Source: Streptomyces sp. A1277 (GTDB lineage Bacteria > Actinomycetota > Actinomycetes > Streptomycetales > Streptomycetaceae). From it: a stretch of DNA of 64,000 nt. Under the pieces are notes generated by a model. The model was not told the DNA's origin. It did not search any database and saw nothing but the letters and a program-made list of their open reading frames with translations. Each line of letters starts with the position of its first letter. Position 1 is the first letter of the stretch. Below are positions 25,625 through 34,042 of the stretch, in pieces. Position numbers and translations under genes: made by a program. The stretch lies in NCBI RefSeq assembly GCF_004795015.1, contig NZ_SSBI01000018.1:61371-125370 (forward strand), in the 5' to 3' direction.

Positions 25625-27268
25625 GTGAGCGGACCCCTCATCGTCCAGAGCGACAAAACGCTCCTTCTGGAGGTCGACCACGAGCAGGCCGACGCCTGCC
25701 GCAGGGCCATCGCGCCGTTCGCGGAGCTGGAGCGCGCGCCCGAGCACATCCACACCTACCGGCTGACCCCGCTCGGGCTGTGGAACGCCCGAGCGGCCGG
25801 GCACGACGCCGAGCAGGTCGTGGACGCGCTCGTGACGTACTCCCGCTACCCCGTACCGCACGCGCTGCTCGTCGACATCGCCGAGACGATGGGCCGGTAC
25901 GGGCGCCTCACGCTGTCGAAGCACCCCGTGCACGGGCTGGTGCTCACGACGACGGACCGGCCGGTGCTGGAGGAGATCCTGCGGTCGAAGAAGGTGCAGC
26001 CGCTGGTCGGGGCGCGGATCGACCCGGACACCGTGGCGGTGCACCCGTCCGAGCGCGGGCAGGTCAAGCAGACGCTGCTGAAGCTGGGCTGGCCGGCCGA
26101 GGACCTCGCGGGGTACGTGGACGGCGAGGCGCACCCGATCGAGCTGGACGAGAACGGCTGGTCGCTGCGGCCGTATCAGAAGCAGGCCGTCGAGGGGTTC
26201 TGGCACGGCGGGTCCGGGGTCGTCGTGCTGCCGTGCGGCGCGGGCAAGACGCTGGTCGGGGCGGGCGCGATGGCGCAGGCGAAGGCGACCACGCTGATCC
26301 TGGTGACGAACACCGTCTCCGCCCGGCAGTGGAAGCACGAGCTGGTGAAGCGGACGTCGCTGACCGAGGACGAGATCGGCGAGTACAGCGGGACCAGGAA
26401 GGAGATCCGGCCGGTCACGATCGCCACGTACCAGGTGCTGACGACGCGCCGGAAGGGCGTCTACCCGCACCTGGAGCTGTTCGACTCCCGCGACTGGGGC
26501 CTGGTGGTCTACGACGAGGTGCACCTGCTGCCGGCCCCGGTCTTCAAGTTCACCGCGGACCTCCAGGCCCGCCGCCGCCTCGGGCTGACCGCGACGCTGG
26601 TGCGCGAGGACGGGCGCGAGTCGGACGTCTTCTCGCTGATCGGGCCCAAGCGGTTCGACGCCCCGTGGAAGGAGATCGAGGCGCAGGGCTACATCGCCCC
26701 GGCGGACTGCGTCGAGGTCCGGGTCAATCTGACGGACTCGGAGCGGCTGGCGTACGCGACCGCCGAGACGGAGGAGAAGTACCGGTTCTGCGCGACGACC
26801 GCGACGAAGCGGAAGGTCACCGAGGCGCTGGTGCGCAAGCACAAGGGCGAGCAGACGCTGGTCATCGGGCAGTACATCGACCAGCTGGACGAGCTGGGCG
26901 AGCACCTGGACGCCCCGGTGATCAAGGGCGAGACGAGCAACGCCCAGCGCGAGAAGCTGTTCGAAGCCTTCCGGCAGGGCGAGCTGAACGTGCTGGTGGT
27001 GTCGAAGGTGGCGAACTTCTCCATCGACCTGCCGGAGGCGACGGTCGCCATCCAGGTGTCGGGGACGTTCGGTTCGCGCCAGGAGGAGGCGCAGCGCCTG
27101 GGCCGGGTGCTGCGGCCGAAGGCGGACGGGCACGAGGCGCGATTCTACTCGGTCGTCGCGCGCGACACGATCGACCAGGACTTCGCGGCGCACCGCCAGC
27201 GGTTCCTGGCCGAGCAGGGCTACGCGTACCGGATCGTGGACGCGGACGAGCTGCTGTCGGAGAGCTGA
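25625..27268 (+). CDS. xpb: DNA repair helicase XPB
   Basis: A 547-residue superfamily-2 3'-5' DNA helicase. The N-terminal ~170 residues are the XPB damage-recognition-like domain, then helicase motifs: Walker A PCGAGKT (203-209), DEVH box (297-300), LGLTATLVREDGRE (motif III region with the RED element), and the motif VI region EAQRLGRVLRPK. Bacterial XPB unwinds DNA in repair. The GTG start follows AAGGGCC. Its usual partner gene, the helicase-associated protein, is displaced by the island on the left. Confidence 0.95.
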   Translation: MSGPLIVQSDKTLLLEVDHEQADACRRAIAPFAELERAPEHIHTYRLTPLGLWNARAAGHDAEQVVDALVTYSRYPVPHALLVDIAETMGRYGRLTLSKHPVHGLVLTTTDRPVLEEILRSKKVQPLVGARIDPDTVAVHPSERGQVKQTLLKLGWPAEDLAGYVDGEAHPIELDENGWSLRPYQKQAVEGFWHGGSGVVVLPCGAGKTLVGAGAMAQAKATTLILVTNTVSARQWKHELVKRTSLTEDEIGEYSGTRKEIRPVTIATYQVLTTRRKGVYPHLELFDSRDWGLVVYDEVHLLPAPVFKFTADLQARRRLGLTATLVREDGRESDVFSLIGPKRFDAPWKEIEAQGYIAPADCVEVRVNLTDSERLAYATAETEEKYRFCATTATKRKVTEALVRKHKGEQTLVIGQYIDQLDELGEHLDAPVIKGETSNAQREKLFEAFRQGELNVLVVSKVANFSIDLPEATVAIQVSGTFGSRQEEAQRLGRVLRPKADGHEARFYSVVARDTIDQDFAAHRQRFLAEQGYAYRIVDADELLSES

Positions 27269-27290
27269 GGGGCGGGGCGGGGGCGCGCGT

Positions 27291-27464
27291 TCAGCGCGTA
27301 CGGCGTACCCCCGCCTCCTCCGCGTACTCGCCGAGGACGACGACGCCGAAGACCGCCTGGGCGAAGACCTTGACGGCGCGCAGGGCGCCGGAGGCGCGGT
27401 TGTGGGGGTGACCGGGGGCCGCGGTGGCGCCGGTCCTTCGTGGGTCCAGGGTGACGGTGCTCAT
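27291..27464 (-). CDS. Small hypothetical protein (57 residues)
   Basis: An ATG at 27464 opens 57 codons with nearly uniform G/C third positions, beginning MSTVTLDPRRTGATAAP and ending LGEYAEEAGVRRTR. A hydrophobic stretch (VKVFAQAVFGVVVLGEY) lies in the middle. The codon bias on this strand argues for a real small gene convergent with xpb. No family is recognised. Confidence 0.6.
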   Translation of the reverse strand: MSTVTLDPRRTGATAAPGHPHNRASGALRAVKVFAQAVFGVVVLGEYAEEAGVRRTR

Positions 27465-27875
27465 GTATCCATGGTGCTCCGGGCGGCCGGGCCGGGGCGT
27501 CGGCCCGGAGTCGGAAGCACGGGGCGACGCGCGTACGCCTGGGGTCGCACGGCGTCCCCTACGGGACGGACACGCCCCCTACGGGACGGACGGGCCGAGG
27601 GAGGGGCTTCGGGAGGGCGGTAATCCGTTCGCGCGCGGGACGGGCCGCCGGTACACTCGCCGCTCTGCCCGCCTCCCGCACCGTGGTACCGGCGGCCCGT
27701 GAGGGCCCGCGCCGGCAGCCGGGGGAGCGCCGCCGACCGGACGGAAACCGGCCGACAACCGTACGTGCGTCCCCGTACGTACCAGTGATCGATCCCCGAG
27801 CGGACCGCATCGACCCCCTTGCACCGGGGACGGGTTGCGGTCCGCCGTCCTGCGTTGAATGCCGGAGGCAACACC
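27465..27875 (+). promoter_or_regulatory. helR upstream region with paired repeats and a leader hairpin
   Basis: This 411-bp gap upstream of helR holds two direct copies of CCCCTACGGGACGGAC (27556-27571 and 27576-27591), each able to fold as GTCCC-CTAC-GGGAC or a close variant. A TACACT -10-like box lies near 27652. A 10-bp-arm inverted repeat, GCGGACCGCA (27800-27809) and TGCGGTCCGC (27836-27845), has an inner CCCC/GGGG pairing and ends 30 nt before the helR start. No clear match to the rifamycin-associated element described for helR-type genes was seen. Confidence 0.5.
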
Positions 27876-29948
27876 GTGCCCGCGCACGAATTCGAGAGCG
27901 ACACCACCACCGACCCCCTCGCCCATGAGCGCGCCCATCTCGCGGCCTCGCGCGCCGCGCTGCGCGCCATGCGGGAGGACGCCCAGGCCCTGGACATCCG
28001 CGATGTCACGGCGAACTGGGTGAACGCAGCCGTGCTTCAGGCGCAGATCGACGAGCGCATCAAGTCGCTCGCCGACCTCTCGCACACCCCGCTCTTCTTC
28101 GGGCGGCTCGACTATCTCCACGTGGTCGGGGCCGAGGAGGCGGAGGGTGCGGAGGGCGAGCAGTTCTACATCGGGCGCCGCCACGTGCACGACGCCGCCG
28201 GGGACCCGATGGTCATCGACTGGCGTGCGCCGGTCTCGCAGCCGTTCTACCGGGCGTCCCGCAAGGACCCGCTGGACGTCGGCCGCAGGCGCCGTTTCGG
28301 GTACACGGGCGGCGATCTGACCGCGTACGAGGACGAGCACCTGACCGACCCGGCGGAGGCGGAGCAGACGAGCAAGCTGCTCCAGGCGGAGATCGAGCGG
28401 CCCCGTGTCGGGCCGATGCGGGACATCGTGGCGACGATCCAGCCGGAGCAGGACGAGATCGTCCGCAGCGAGCTGGGCGGCACGGTGTGCGTGCAGGGCG
28501 GGCCCGGCACCGGGAAGACGGCCGTGGGCCTGCACCGGGTGGCGTATCTGCTGTACGCGCACCGCGAGCGCCTGGCCCGCACCGGGACCCTGGTGGTCGG
28601 GCCGAACCGGTCGTTCCTGCACTACATCGAGCAGGTGCTGCCCGCCCTCGGTGAGCTGGAGGTGAAGCAGGCGACGGTCGAGGACCTGGTGGGCGCGCAG
28701 GTCGAGGTGCGGGGCACGGACGAGGCGCGGGCCGCCGTCGTGAAGGGCGACGCGCGGATGGCCGAGGTGCTGCGGCGGGCGCTCAGGTCGCACGTGACGC
28801 CGCCGACCGAGCCGGTGATGGTGGTGCGCGGCTCGCGGCGCTGGCGGGTCCCGGCGTACGAGATCGAGGAGATGGTCCAGGAGCTGCTGGCCCGCGACAT
28901 GCGGTACGGGGCCGCGCACGAGGCGCTGCCGCAGCGCATCGCGCACGCGGTGCTGGTGCGGATGGAGGAGGCGGGCGAGGCGCCCGACGACCGGGTGCAG
29001 AACGCGGTGGCCCGCACCCCCGCCGTGAAGGCGGCGGTGAAGGCGGTCTGGCCTGCGGTGGACCCGGCGAAGCTGGTGCTGCGGCTGCTGTCGGACCCGG
29101 AGTTCCTGGCGGCGCACGCACAGGGGCTGCTGTCCGAGGACGAGCAGAAGGCGATCCTGTGGACGAAGCCGGCCCGCAGTGTGAAGTCCGCGAAGTGGTC
29201 GGCGGCGGACGCGGTGCTGATCGACGAGGCGGCGGACCTGGTGGCGCGTACGCACTCGCTGGGCCATGTCGTGATCGACGAGGCGCAGGACCTCTCCCCC
29301 ATGCAGTACCGGGCGGTCGGCCGCCGCTGCTCGACCGGTTCGGCGACCGTGCTCGGCGACCTGGCGCAGGGCACGACGCCGTGGTCGACGCAGAGCTGGG
29401 AGCAGGCGCTGCACCACCTGGGCAAGGCGGACGCGGTGGTGGAGGAGCTGACTGCGGGCTTCCGCGTGCCGCGCGATGTGATCGCGTACGCCTCCCGGCT
29501 GCTGCCGGTGATCTCGCCGGGGCTGACGGCGGTGGAGTCGGTGCGTGAGTCGCCCGGTTCGCTGTCCGTACGGGAGGTGGCGGGCCCGGAGGCGCTGGAC
29601 GCGGCGGTGGTCGCGGCGTGCGAGGAGGCGCTCGGGCACGAGGGGTCGACCGGTCTGATCGCCGCCGACGCGCGTATCCCGGCGCTGGCCGAGGCCCTGA
29701 CGGCGGCGGGTCACCCCTACCTCTCCCCCGGCCAGGAGACGACCGCCGAGTCCCGGCTGACCCTGGTCCCGGCGTCGCTGGCCAAGGGCCTGGAGTACGA
29801 CTACGTGGTGCTGGACGAACCGGCGGCGGTGGTCGACGGGGAGCCGGACGCGCGCACGGGCCTGCGCCGGCTGTACGTGGCGCTGACCCGTGCGGTGTCC
29901 GGGCTTACGGTGCTTCACTCCGCGCCGCTGCCGGAGGAGTTGGCGTAG
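27876..29948 (+). CDS. helR: HelD-family RNA polymerase recycling ATPase (HelR-like)
   Basis: A 690-residue UvrD-like ATPase. The N-terminal charged coiled-coil (HERAHLAASRAALRAMREDA, residues ~15-75) is the arm that enters the RNA polymerase secondary channel in HelD proteins. Walker A GGPGTGKT is at 208-215, the motif II region is HVVIDEAQDLSPMQYRAVGR, and LRRLYVALTRAVSGL is motif VI. HelR removes stalled or rifamycin-bound polymerase from DNA. The GTG at 27876 follows GGAGG at ideal spacing. Confidence 0.9.
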   Translation: MPAHEFESDTTTDPLAHERAHLAASRAALRAMREDAQALDIRDVTANWVNAAVLQAQIDERIKSLADLSHTPLFFGRLDYLHVVGAEEAEGAEGEQFYIGRRHVHDAAGDPMVIDWRAPVSQPFYRASRKDPLDVGRRRRFGYTGGDLTAYEDEHLTDPAEAEQTSKLLQAEIERPRVGPMRDIVATIQPEQDEIVRSELGGTVCVQGGPGTGKTAVGLHRVAYLLYAHRERLARTGTLVVGPNRSFLHYIEQVLPALGELEVKQATVEDLVGAQVEVRGTDEARAAVVKGDARMAEVLRRALRSHVTPPTEPVMVVRGSRRWRVPAYEIEEMVQELLARDMRYGAAHEALPQRIAHAVLVRMEEAGEAPDDRVQNAVARTPAVKAAVKAVWPAVDPAKLVLRLLSDPEFLAAHAQGLLSEDEQKAILWTKPARSVKSAKWSAADAVLIDEAADLVARTHSLGHVVIDEAQDLSPMQYRAVGRRCSTGSATVLGDLAQGTTPWSTQSWEQALHHLGKADAVVEELTAGFRVPRDVIAYASRLLPVISPGLTAVESVRESPGSLSVREVAGPEALDAAVVAACEEALGHEGSTGLIAADARIPALAEALTAAGHPYLSPGQETTAESRLTLVPASLAKGLEYDYVVLDEPAAVVDGEPDARTGLRRLYVALTRAVSGLTVLHSAPLPEELA

Positions 29949-29958
29949 GAGGCGGAGT

Positions 29959-29991
29959 GGGGGCGGGGGGCCTGTGCACACCCCCGCCCCC
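29959..29991. terminator. Bidirectional terminator between helR and the cellulase gene
   Basis: GGGGGCGGGGG (29959-29969) and CCCCCGCCCCC (29981-29991) form a perfect 11-bp stem with an 11-nt loop between two convergent stop codons (29948 and 29999). There is no U-tract, as is common in Streptomyces. Confidence 0.7.
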
Positions 29992-29998
29992 GCCCCGG

Positions 29999-32635
29999 TC
30001 AGCCGGCCGTGCAGGCCCTCCCGTTCAGCTTGACCGTGCCCGGGTCTGCCGCCGGGCCGGAGACGGTGCTGTTGAAGCCGAAGTCGACCGAGGCGCCCGG
30101 TGCGAGGGTCCGGTTCCAGGACAGCGGGGCCGCCGTCACCGTCCGCCCGTACTGGGCGATTTCGGCGCTCCAGGTGTGGCTGAGCTTCTGGTCGCCGGGC
30201 AGCAGCCAGGTCAGGGACCAGGGGGTGACGGCCTCGGTGCCGGTGTTCTTCACCGTGACCGTGGTGGTCGATCCGGTGCTCCACGGGTGCGAGGAGTACG
30301 TGACCCGGCAGGCGCGGTCCGGGCCGGCGCCGTCGCCGGCGTCGTCCAGGTAGGAGGTGACGAAGGCGAGCGGGGCGTTCCAGTTGATGGCGACCTCGTT
30401 GGTGGCGTACGAGCCGTTGTCGTCGAGGTAGCACATCGCGGCCGCGCAGCCCTTGAGCTTCGCCGCGGCCTCCGGGTCGCCCGAGGTGGGGGCGGTGAGG
30501 TTGGGGCCGCCCGCGAGGGAGCCGGCCGGCGGGTGGGGCAGGGCGGGGTCGGACTCGTGCGCCCAGAAGCGGTGGTGCTGGTTCCGCGAGAAGCGCTCGC
30601 CGTACCCGGTGACGTAGGACTGGTTGAGCGGGTTGCGCCCGAACAGGTAGTCCGCGCCGCGCAGGACGGCGTCGCGGTAGGCGGCCTCGCCGGTGAGGTC
30701 GGCGGCGGTGGCCAGCACGATCATGTTGTTCAGCACCTGGCTGTTGGAGCCCCAGGTGTAGTTCTGGCCCGCGGGGGCGTACGGCACGCCGTACAGCTGG
30801 TCCCGGGTCTGCCGCGCGTAGCGGTCGGCCGCCGTGGTGACGACCGCGCGTACGTCGGCGAGCTGGCCGGCGGTCAGGTCGTTGGGCACGGTGGCCAGGG
30901 TCAGCACGCCGAGCCCGGCGGTGCCGCCCCACCACATGCCGCCGTCGGCGGGGAAGGCCGCGTCGGCGTCACCGTGCAGCGGCGAGTCGAGCAGGGCCCG
31001 GCGGTAGGTGTCCTTGCCGGTGGTGGTGAACAGCTCGGCGGCGGCCCAGTAGAACTCGTCGCTGACGTCGTCGTCCTCGTAGGTGCCGCCCCCGACGCCG
31101 TCCGCGGGGCTGGCGTACACGGCCGGGTGGGCCTTCGCCGCGGCCCACGCCGTCTCGGCGGCGGTACGGCACTCGGCCGCGAAGTCCGCGTCGAACGGCT
31201 CGTACAGCCGGGCGCACTGGGCGGCGGTCGCGGCGAGGTTGAGGGTGGCGGCGGTGGTCGGCGGGTGCAGTTCGCGCTGCTCGGGGTCGAGTTCGGGCCG
31301 CATCGGCAGGCCGGTCCACTGGGCGTCGTGCACCTTGTGGTGGACCATTCCGGCCAGCGGGTTCCCGGCCGGGACCTGCATGCGCAGCAGGAAGTCCAGC
31401 TCCCAGCGCGCCTCGTCCAGGATGTCGGGCACGTCGTTGCCGTGCTCGGGCACCCGCAGCGCGCCGTCGCCGAGTTCGGCGGACTCCGCCCCGTCTGCGG
31501 TCAGGGTCCGCTCGTAGGTGTCCATCAGCTCGGCGACCGCGATGCCGCCGTTGACGACGTACTTGCCGTGGTCGCCGGCGTCGTACCAGCCGCCCCGCAC
31601 GTCGAGCCGGTAGTCGCAGGCCCCGGGCTGGCACGGCACGTCGGTGTCGCCCTTGTTGGGCGCGACGTCCAGGTGGCCCGCCGGGCGCGCGTACTCCTCG
31701 CCGACGAGGTCCGCGTCGATCGCGATGCCGCTGCGGTTCTGGTAGAAGTACGCGAGCGAGTCGGAGCGCAGGCTGTCGTAGAGGTCGGCGCGGATCGAGA
31801 AGGGCTCGCTGACCTGCCCGTCCGCCTCGATCGTGAAGCCGTCACCGGTGGTGGTGACGTCGCTGAAGTCGAAGGTGTGGACGTTCTGCCGGGAGGTCGG
31901 GTCCTCCCCGCCCGGCACGGTCGTCCCGCTCGCGACCGCCGCCCCGTCGGCCGCCTTCAGCGTCCACGGCAGCGGGTCGGTCGCGTCGGTGACCAGGGTG
32001 CCGGTCTTGGGACCCTTGGGGAGGTAGCCGACCTGGTTGACGCGGACCGGCGAGCCGGTGTCGGGCTCGTACACGGGCGGTTCGGCGCCGCCGCGCAGGG
32101 ACACGTCGTCCACACAGAAGGTGGCCGCCTCGGCGCCGCCGCCGATCTGGAAGGCGACCTGGGCGGCGTCCCGGTCGGCGGTCGCGGTGAAGACATGGGT
32201 GACCGGGACCGCCTCGGCGCCGATGCGGTCGGTCGCGGAGAGGTCGGTGGTGTACGGCTCGGTGGCCATCTGCACGTTGGTGTGGATGGAGAGCGGGACG
32301 GTGGAGGTGGCCGTGTAGGTGAGGGTGTAGGTCTCCCCGGCGATGAGCGGGATGTCGTTCTGGCCGACGATCGCGTCCCACGGGTTGGCGGTTCCCGCCT
32401 CCACGTCGGCGCAGAGCCGGCCGTCCACGACCGCGGCGGGCGCGTTGGCCGTCCACCACCAGGGCGCGGTCCCGGCGGAGAAGTCGCCGTTGGTGATCTG
32501 CTCCGGGGCGGGGTCGTCGTCCGCGGCGGCGGCGCCGGGCGCGGTGAGGGCGCCGCCGAACAGTGCGGCGAGGGCCAGCACTCCGAGCGCGCGGTGTCTG
32601 CGGCGGGCGGGGGACGGGGGTGGGGAGGCGTTCAC
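29999..32635 (-). CDS. Secreted GH9 endoglucanase (cellulase) with CBMs
   Basis: An 878-residue exported cellulase. After the signal peptide (ending GAAAA) come a CBM4/9-like module (ITNGDFSAGTAPWWWTANAP), a CelD-type Ig domain (SPVRVNQVGYLPKGPKTGTL), a GH9 catalytic domain and a C-terminal CBM2 (RACRVTYSSHPWSTGSTTTV). Catalytic signatures are RGGWYDAGDHGKYV near 346, HHRFWAHE, and YATNEVAINWNAPL near 742 with the acid Glu. The GTG start has AAAGG at good spacing. Two CebR boxes upstream predict induction by cello-oligosaccharides. Confidence 0.93.
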   Translation of the reverse strand: MNASPPPSPARRRHRALGVLALAALFGGALTAPGAAAADDDPAPEQITNGDFSAGTAPWWWTANAPAAVVDGRLCADVEAGTANPWDAIVGQNDIPLIAGETYTLTYTATSTVPLSIHTNVQMATEPYTTDLSATDRIGAEAVPVTHVFTATADRDAAQVAFQIGGGAEAATFCVDDVSLRGGAEPPVYEPDTGSPVRVNQVGYLPKGPKTGTLVTDATDPLPWTLKAADGAAVASGTTVPGGEDPTSRQNVHTFDFSDVTTTGDGFTIEADGQVSEPFSIRADLYDSLRSDSLAYFYQNRSGIAIDADLVGEEYARPAGHLDVAPNKGDTDVPCQPGACDYRLDVRGGWYDAGDHGKYVVNGGIAVAELMDTYERTLTADGAESAELGDGALRVPEHGNDVPDILDEARWELDFLLRMQVPAGNPLAGMVHHKVHDAQWTGLPMRPELDPEQRELHPPTTAATLNLAATAAQCARLYEPFDADFAAECRTAAETAWAAAKAHPAVYASPADGVGGGTYEDDDVSDEFYWAAAELFTTTGKDTYRRALLDSPLHGDADAAFPADGGMWWGGTAGLGVLTLATVPNDLTAGQLADVRAVVTTAADRYARQTRDQLYGVPYAPAGQNYTWGSNSQVLNNMIVLATAADLTGEAAYRDAVLRGADYLFGRNPLNQSYVTGYGERFSRNQHHRFWAHESDPALPHPPAGSLAGGPNLTAPTSGDPEAAAKLKGCAAAMCYLDDNGSYATNEVAINWNAPLAFVTSYLDDAGDGAGPDRACRVTYSSHPWSTGSTTTVTVKNTGTEAVTPWSLTWLLPGDQKLSHTWSAEIAQYGRTVTAAPLSWNRTLAPGASVDFGFNSTVSGPAADPGTVKLNGRACTAG

Positions 32636-32694
32636 CGGGGGCCTTTCGTCAGAGCGGGTGGGGTGTGACGGGCAGCCGAGCGGGTTCAAGGCGA

Positions 32695-32708
32695 TGGGAG
32701 CGCTCCCA
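32695..32708. promoter_or_regulatory. CebR operator box 1
   Basis: TGGGAGCGCTCCCA is a perfect 14-bp palindrome identical to the known CebR-binding site of Streptomyces. It lies 60 nt upstream of the GH9 cellulase start. CebR represses cellulase and cellobiose genes until cellobiose or cellotriose binds it. Confidence 0.92.
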
Positions 32709-32739
32709 CGACAGACGGGCATGCCGGGGAGGCGCATCA

Positions 32740-32753
32740 TGGGAGCGTTCCCA
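32740..32753. promoter_or_regulatory. CebR operator box 2
   Basis: TGGGAGCGTTCCCA differs by one base from box 1, with a 45-bp centre-to-centre distance (about four helix turns), so two repressor dimers could sit on the same face. Confidence 0.85.
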
Positions 32754-33101
32754 TCACCGCGCAGCCATTGTGGAGCGGGGTGCCGCTGTTACGCCAGGGT
32801 CATGACAGCCGCACTCGGAAACCGCACCCGGGGACCCGCGTCCGCGACAGTCATGACCACCGGCGCGCACCCGCGAGGCGGCCGGTGGGGGCGTACAGGG
32901 CGGTCCCCGCAGAAAACGGCATACGCCCCGGGCCCCCCGCGTACCCGGGTGAACGCGCCATTTTGAGGAGTCCGGGGCCCGCCCCCGCCCAACGGGTGAA
33001 GGCGCACCCCGCGTACGGCCGAACCCAGCCCGTCCGGCGCTTGAGGACAAAACCCCCGCCCCGGACCGGGCCGGCCTTCAGGAATGCCGCTCGCCCAAGG
33101 G
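32754..33101. other. Intergenic region between the cellulase and cutC
   Basis: About 350 bp upstream of the cellulase operators and past the cutC stop. It contains two TCATGAC motifs (near 32800 and 32850) and one dispersed repeat. No gene with convincing codon bias was seen on either strand. Confidence 0.4.
33024..33055 (+). repeat. Dispersed GTCCGGCG-type repeat
   Basis: CCCAGCCCGTCCGGCGCTTG followed by AGGACAAAACCCC is the plus orientation of the element seen at 25507, close to the cutC stop codon. Confidence 0.85.
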
Positions 33102-33791
33102 CTACGCGTCCAGCACGTCCCGCCACTCGCGCACCGCCGCCGCGTCCACCGGGCCGGACCAGCCGGCCGGGCGGGCGGCGCCGCCGATGTGCACGGCGTC
33201 GATGCCCGCGTCCAGCAGCTCCGGCAGGTGGTCCAGGCGCAGGCCGCCGCCGACGAGGATCTGCGCCTCGTACCCCGGCTCGCCCTTGCGGGCCGCCTCG
33301 ACCACCAGCGTGGGGATGCCCTCGTCCACCCCGGCGGCCGAACCGGCCGTGAGGTACGTGTCCAGGCCCGGCAGATCCGCGAGGGCCTTGCGCAGGGCGT
33401 CCCGGTCGGCGGCGCGGTCGATCGCGCGGTGGAACGTCCAGTGACAGCCCTCCAGCTCGGCGACGAGCCGTTCGACCGCGACCAGGTCGGGGTTGCCGTC
33501 CGCGTCCAGGAAGCCGAGCACGAACTCGTCGGCGCCCTCGGCCCGCAGCTCGCGGGCCTTGCGTACGAGTACGTCGACGTCGCCGGCCGCGAAGCCGTCG
33601 GCGACCCTGAGCATCACGCGCAGCGGAATGTCCACCGCGGCGCGGATCGCCGCGAAGGTCGCACAGGACGGGGTGAGGCCGTCCGCCGCCATGTCGGTGA
33701 CCAGCTCAAGCCGGTCCGCACCACCCGCCTGGGCAGCGACCGCGTCCTCCGCGTCGAGAGCGATCACCTCCAGGACTGCACGGTTGCTCAT
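33102..33791 (-). CDS. cutC: CutC family protein
   Basis: A 229-residue TIM-barrel CutC protein: LEVIALDAEDAVAAQAGGAD, then RLELVTDMAADGLTPS, FHRAIDRAADRDAL, and LTAGSAAGVDEGIPTL are family blocks. CutC was named for copper tolerance in E. coli, but its biochemical role is disputed. Here copA lies divergently upstream. A sequence resembling a DasR (dre) site precedes the gene, which would link it to aminosugar control instead. The ATG follows a GGAGG. Confidence 0.9.
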   Translation of the reverse strand: MSNRAVLEVIALDAEDAVAAQAGGADRLELVTDMAADGLTPSCATFAAIRAAVDIPLRVMLRVADGFAAGDVDVLVRKARELRAEGADEFVLGFLDADGNPDLVAVERLVAELEGCHWTFHRAIDRAADRDALRKALADLPGLDTYLTAGSAAGVDEGIPTLVVEAARKGEPGYEAQILVGGGLRLDHLPELLDAGIDAVHIGGAARPAGWSGPVDAAAVREWRDVLDA

Positions 33792-33820
33792 GGGAACCCA
33801 ATCCTCCAGGAAGCAGCTAT

Positions 33821-33832
33821 AGGTCTAGTCCA
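33821..33832. promoter_or_regulatory. Possible DasR (dre)-like site upstream of cutC
   Basis: In the minus reading the sequence is TGGACTAGACCT, which matches 10 of 12 positions of the dre core TGGTCTAGACCA. It lies 30-41 nt upstream of the cutC start. The match is suggestive only, and no binding data are implied. Confidence 0.35.
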
Positions 33833-34000
33833 ATGGCCAGCCTACGGGGCGGTAGCCCGGCGGCGCAGCCCTCACCGTGAACGTGAAGATACGCGAGGTC
33901 AAACGCACGACCGGCGCCCGGCCGCGCGCGGGCCGGGCCCCGCCGAAGGATCACCCTTGCGGATGGATAGGGGGTGGGGGTATACAGGAGACACAAGGGG

Positions 34001-34017
34001 ATACCCCCCCGGGGTAT
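34001..34017 (+). promoter_or_regulatory. CsoR-type copper operator upstream of copA
   Basis: ATACCCC-CCC-GGGGTAT is a palindrome with 7-bp arms and a GC core, the pattern bound by the Cu(I)-sensing repressor CsoR in Streptomyces. It ends 25 nt before the copA GTG. A G-rich half-like site (TAGGGGGTGGGGGTATA, 33968-33984) lies just upstream. No csoR gene is in the window. Confidence 0.75.
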
Positions 34018-34042
34018 TACTCCACTCGCAGAGGAGGGCACT

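Noticed and set aside
27465..27875. Rifamycin-associated element in front of helR
   Set aside because: No 19-bp inverted repeat of the described kind was found by eye; only unrelated palindromes.
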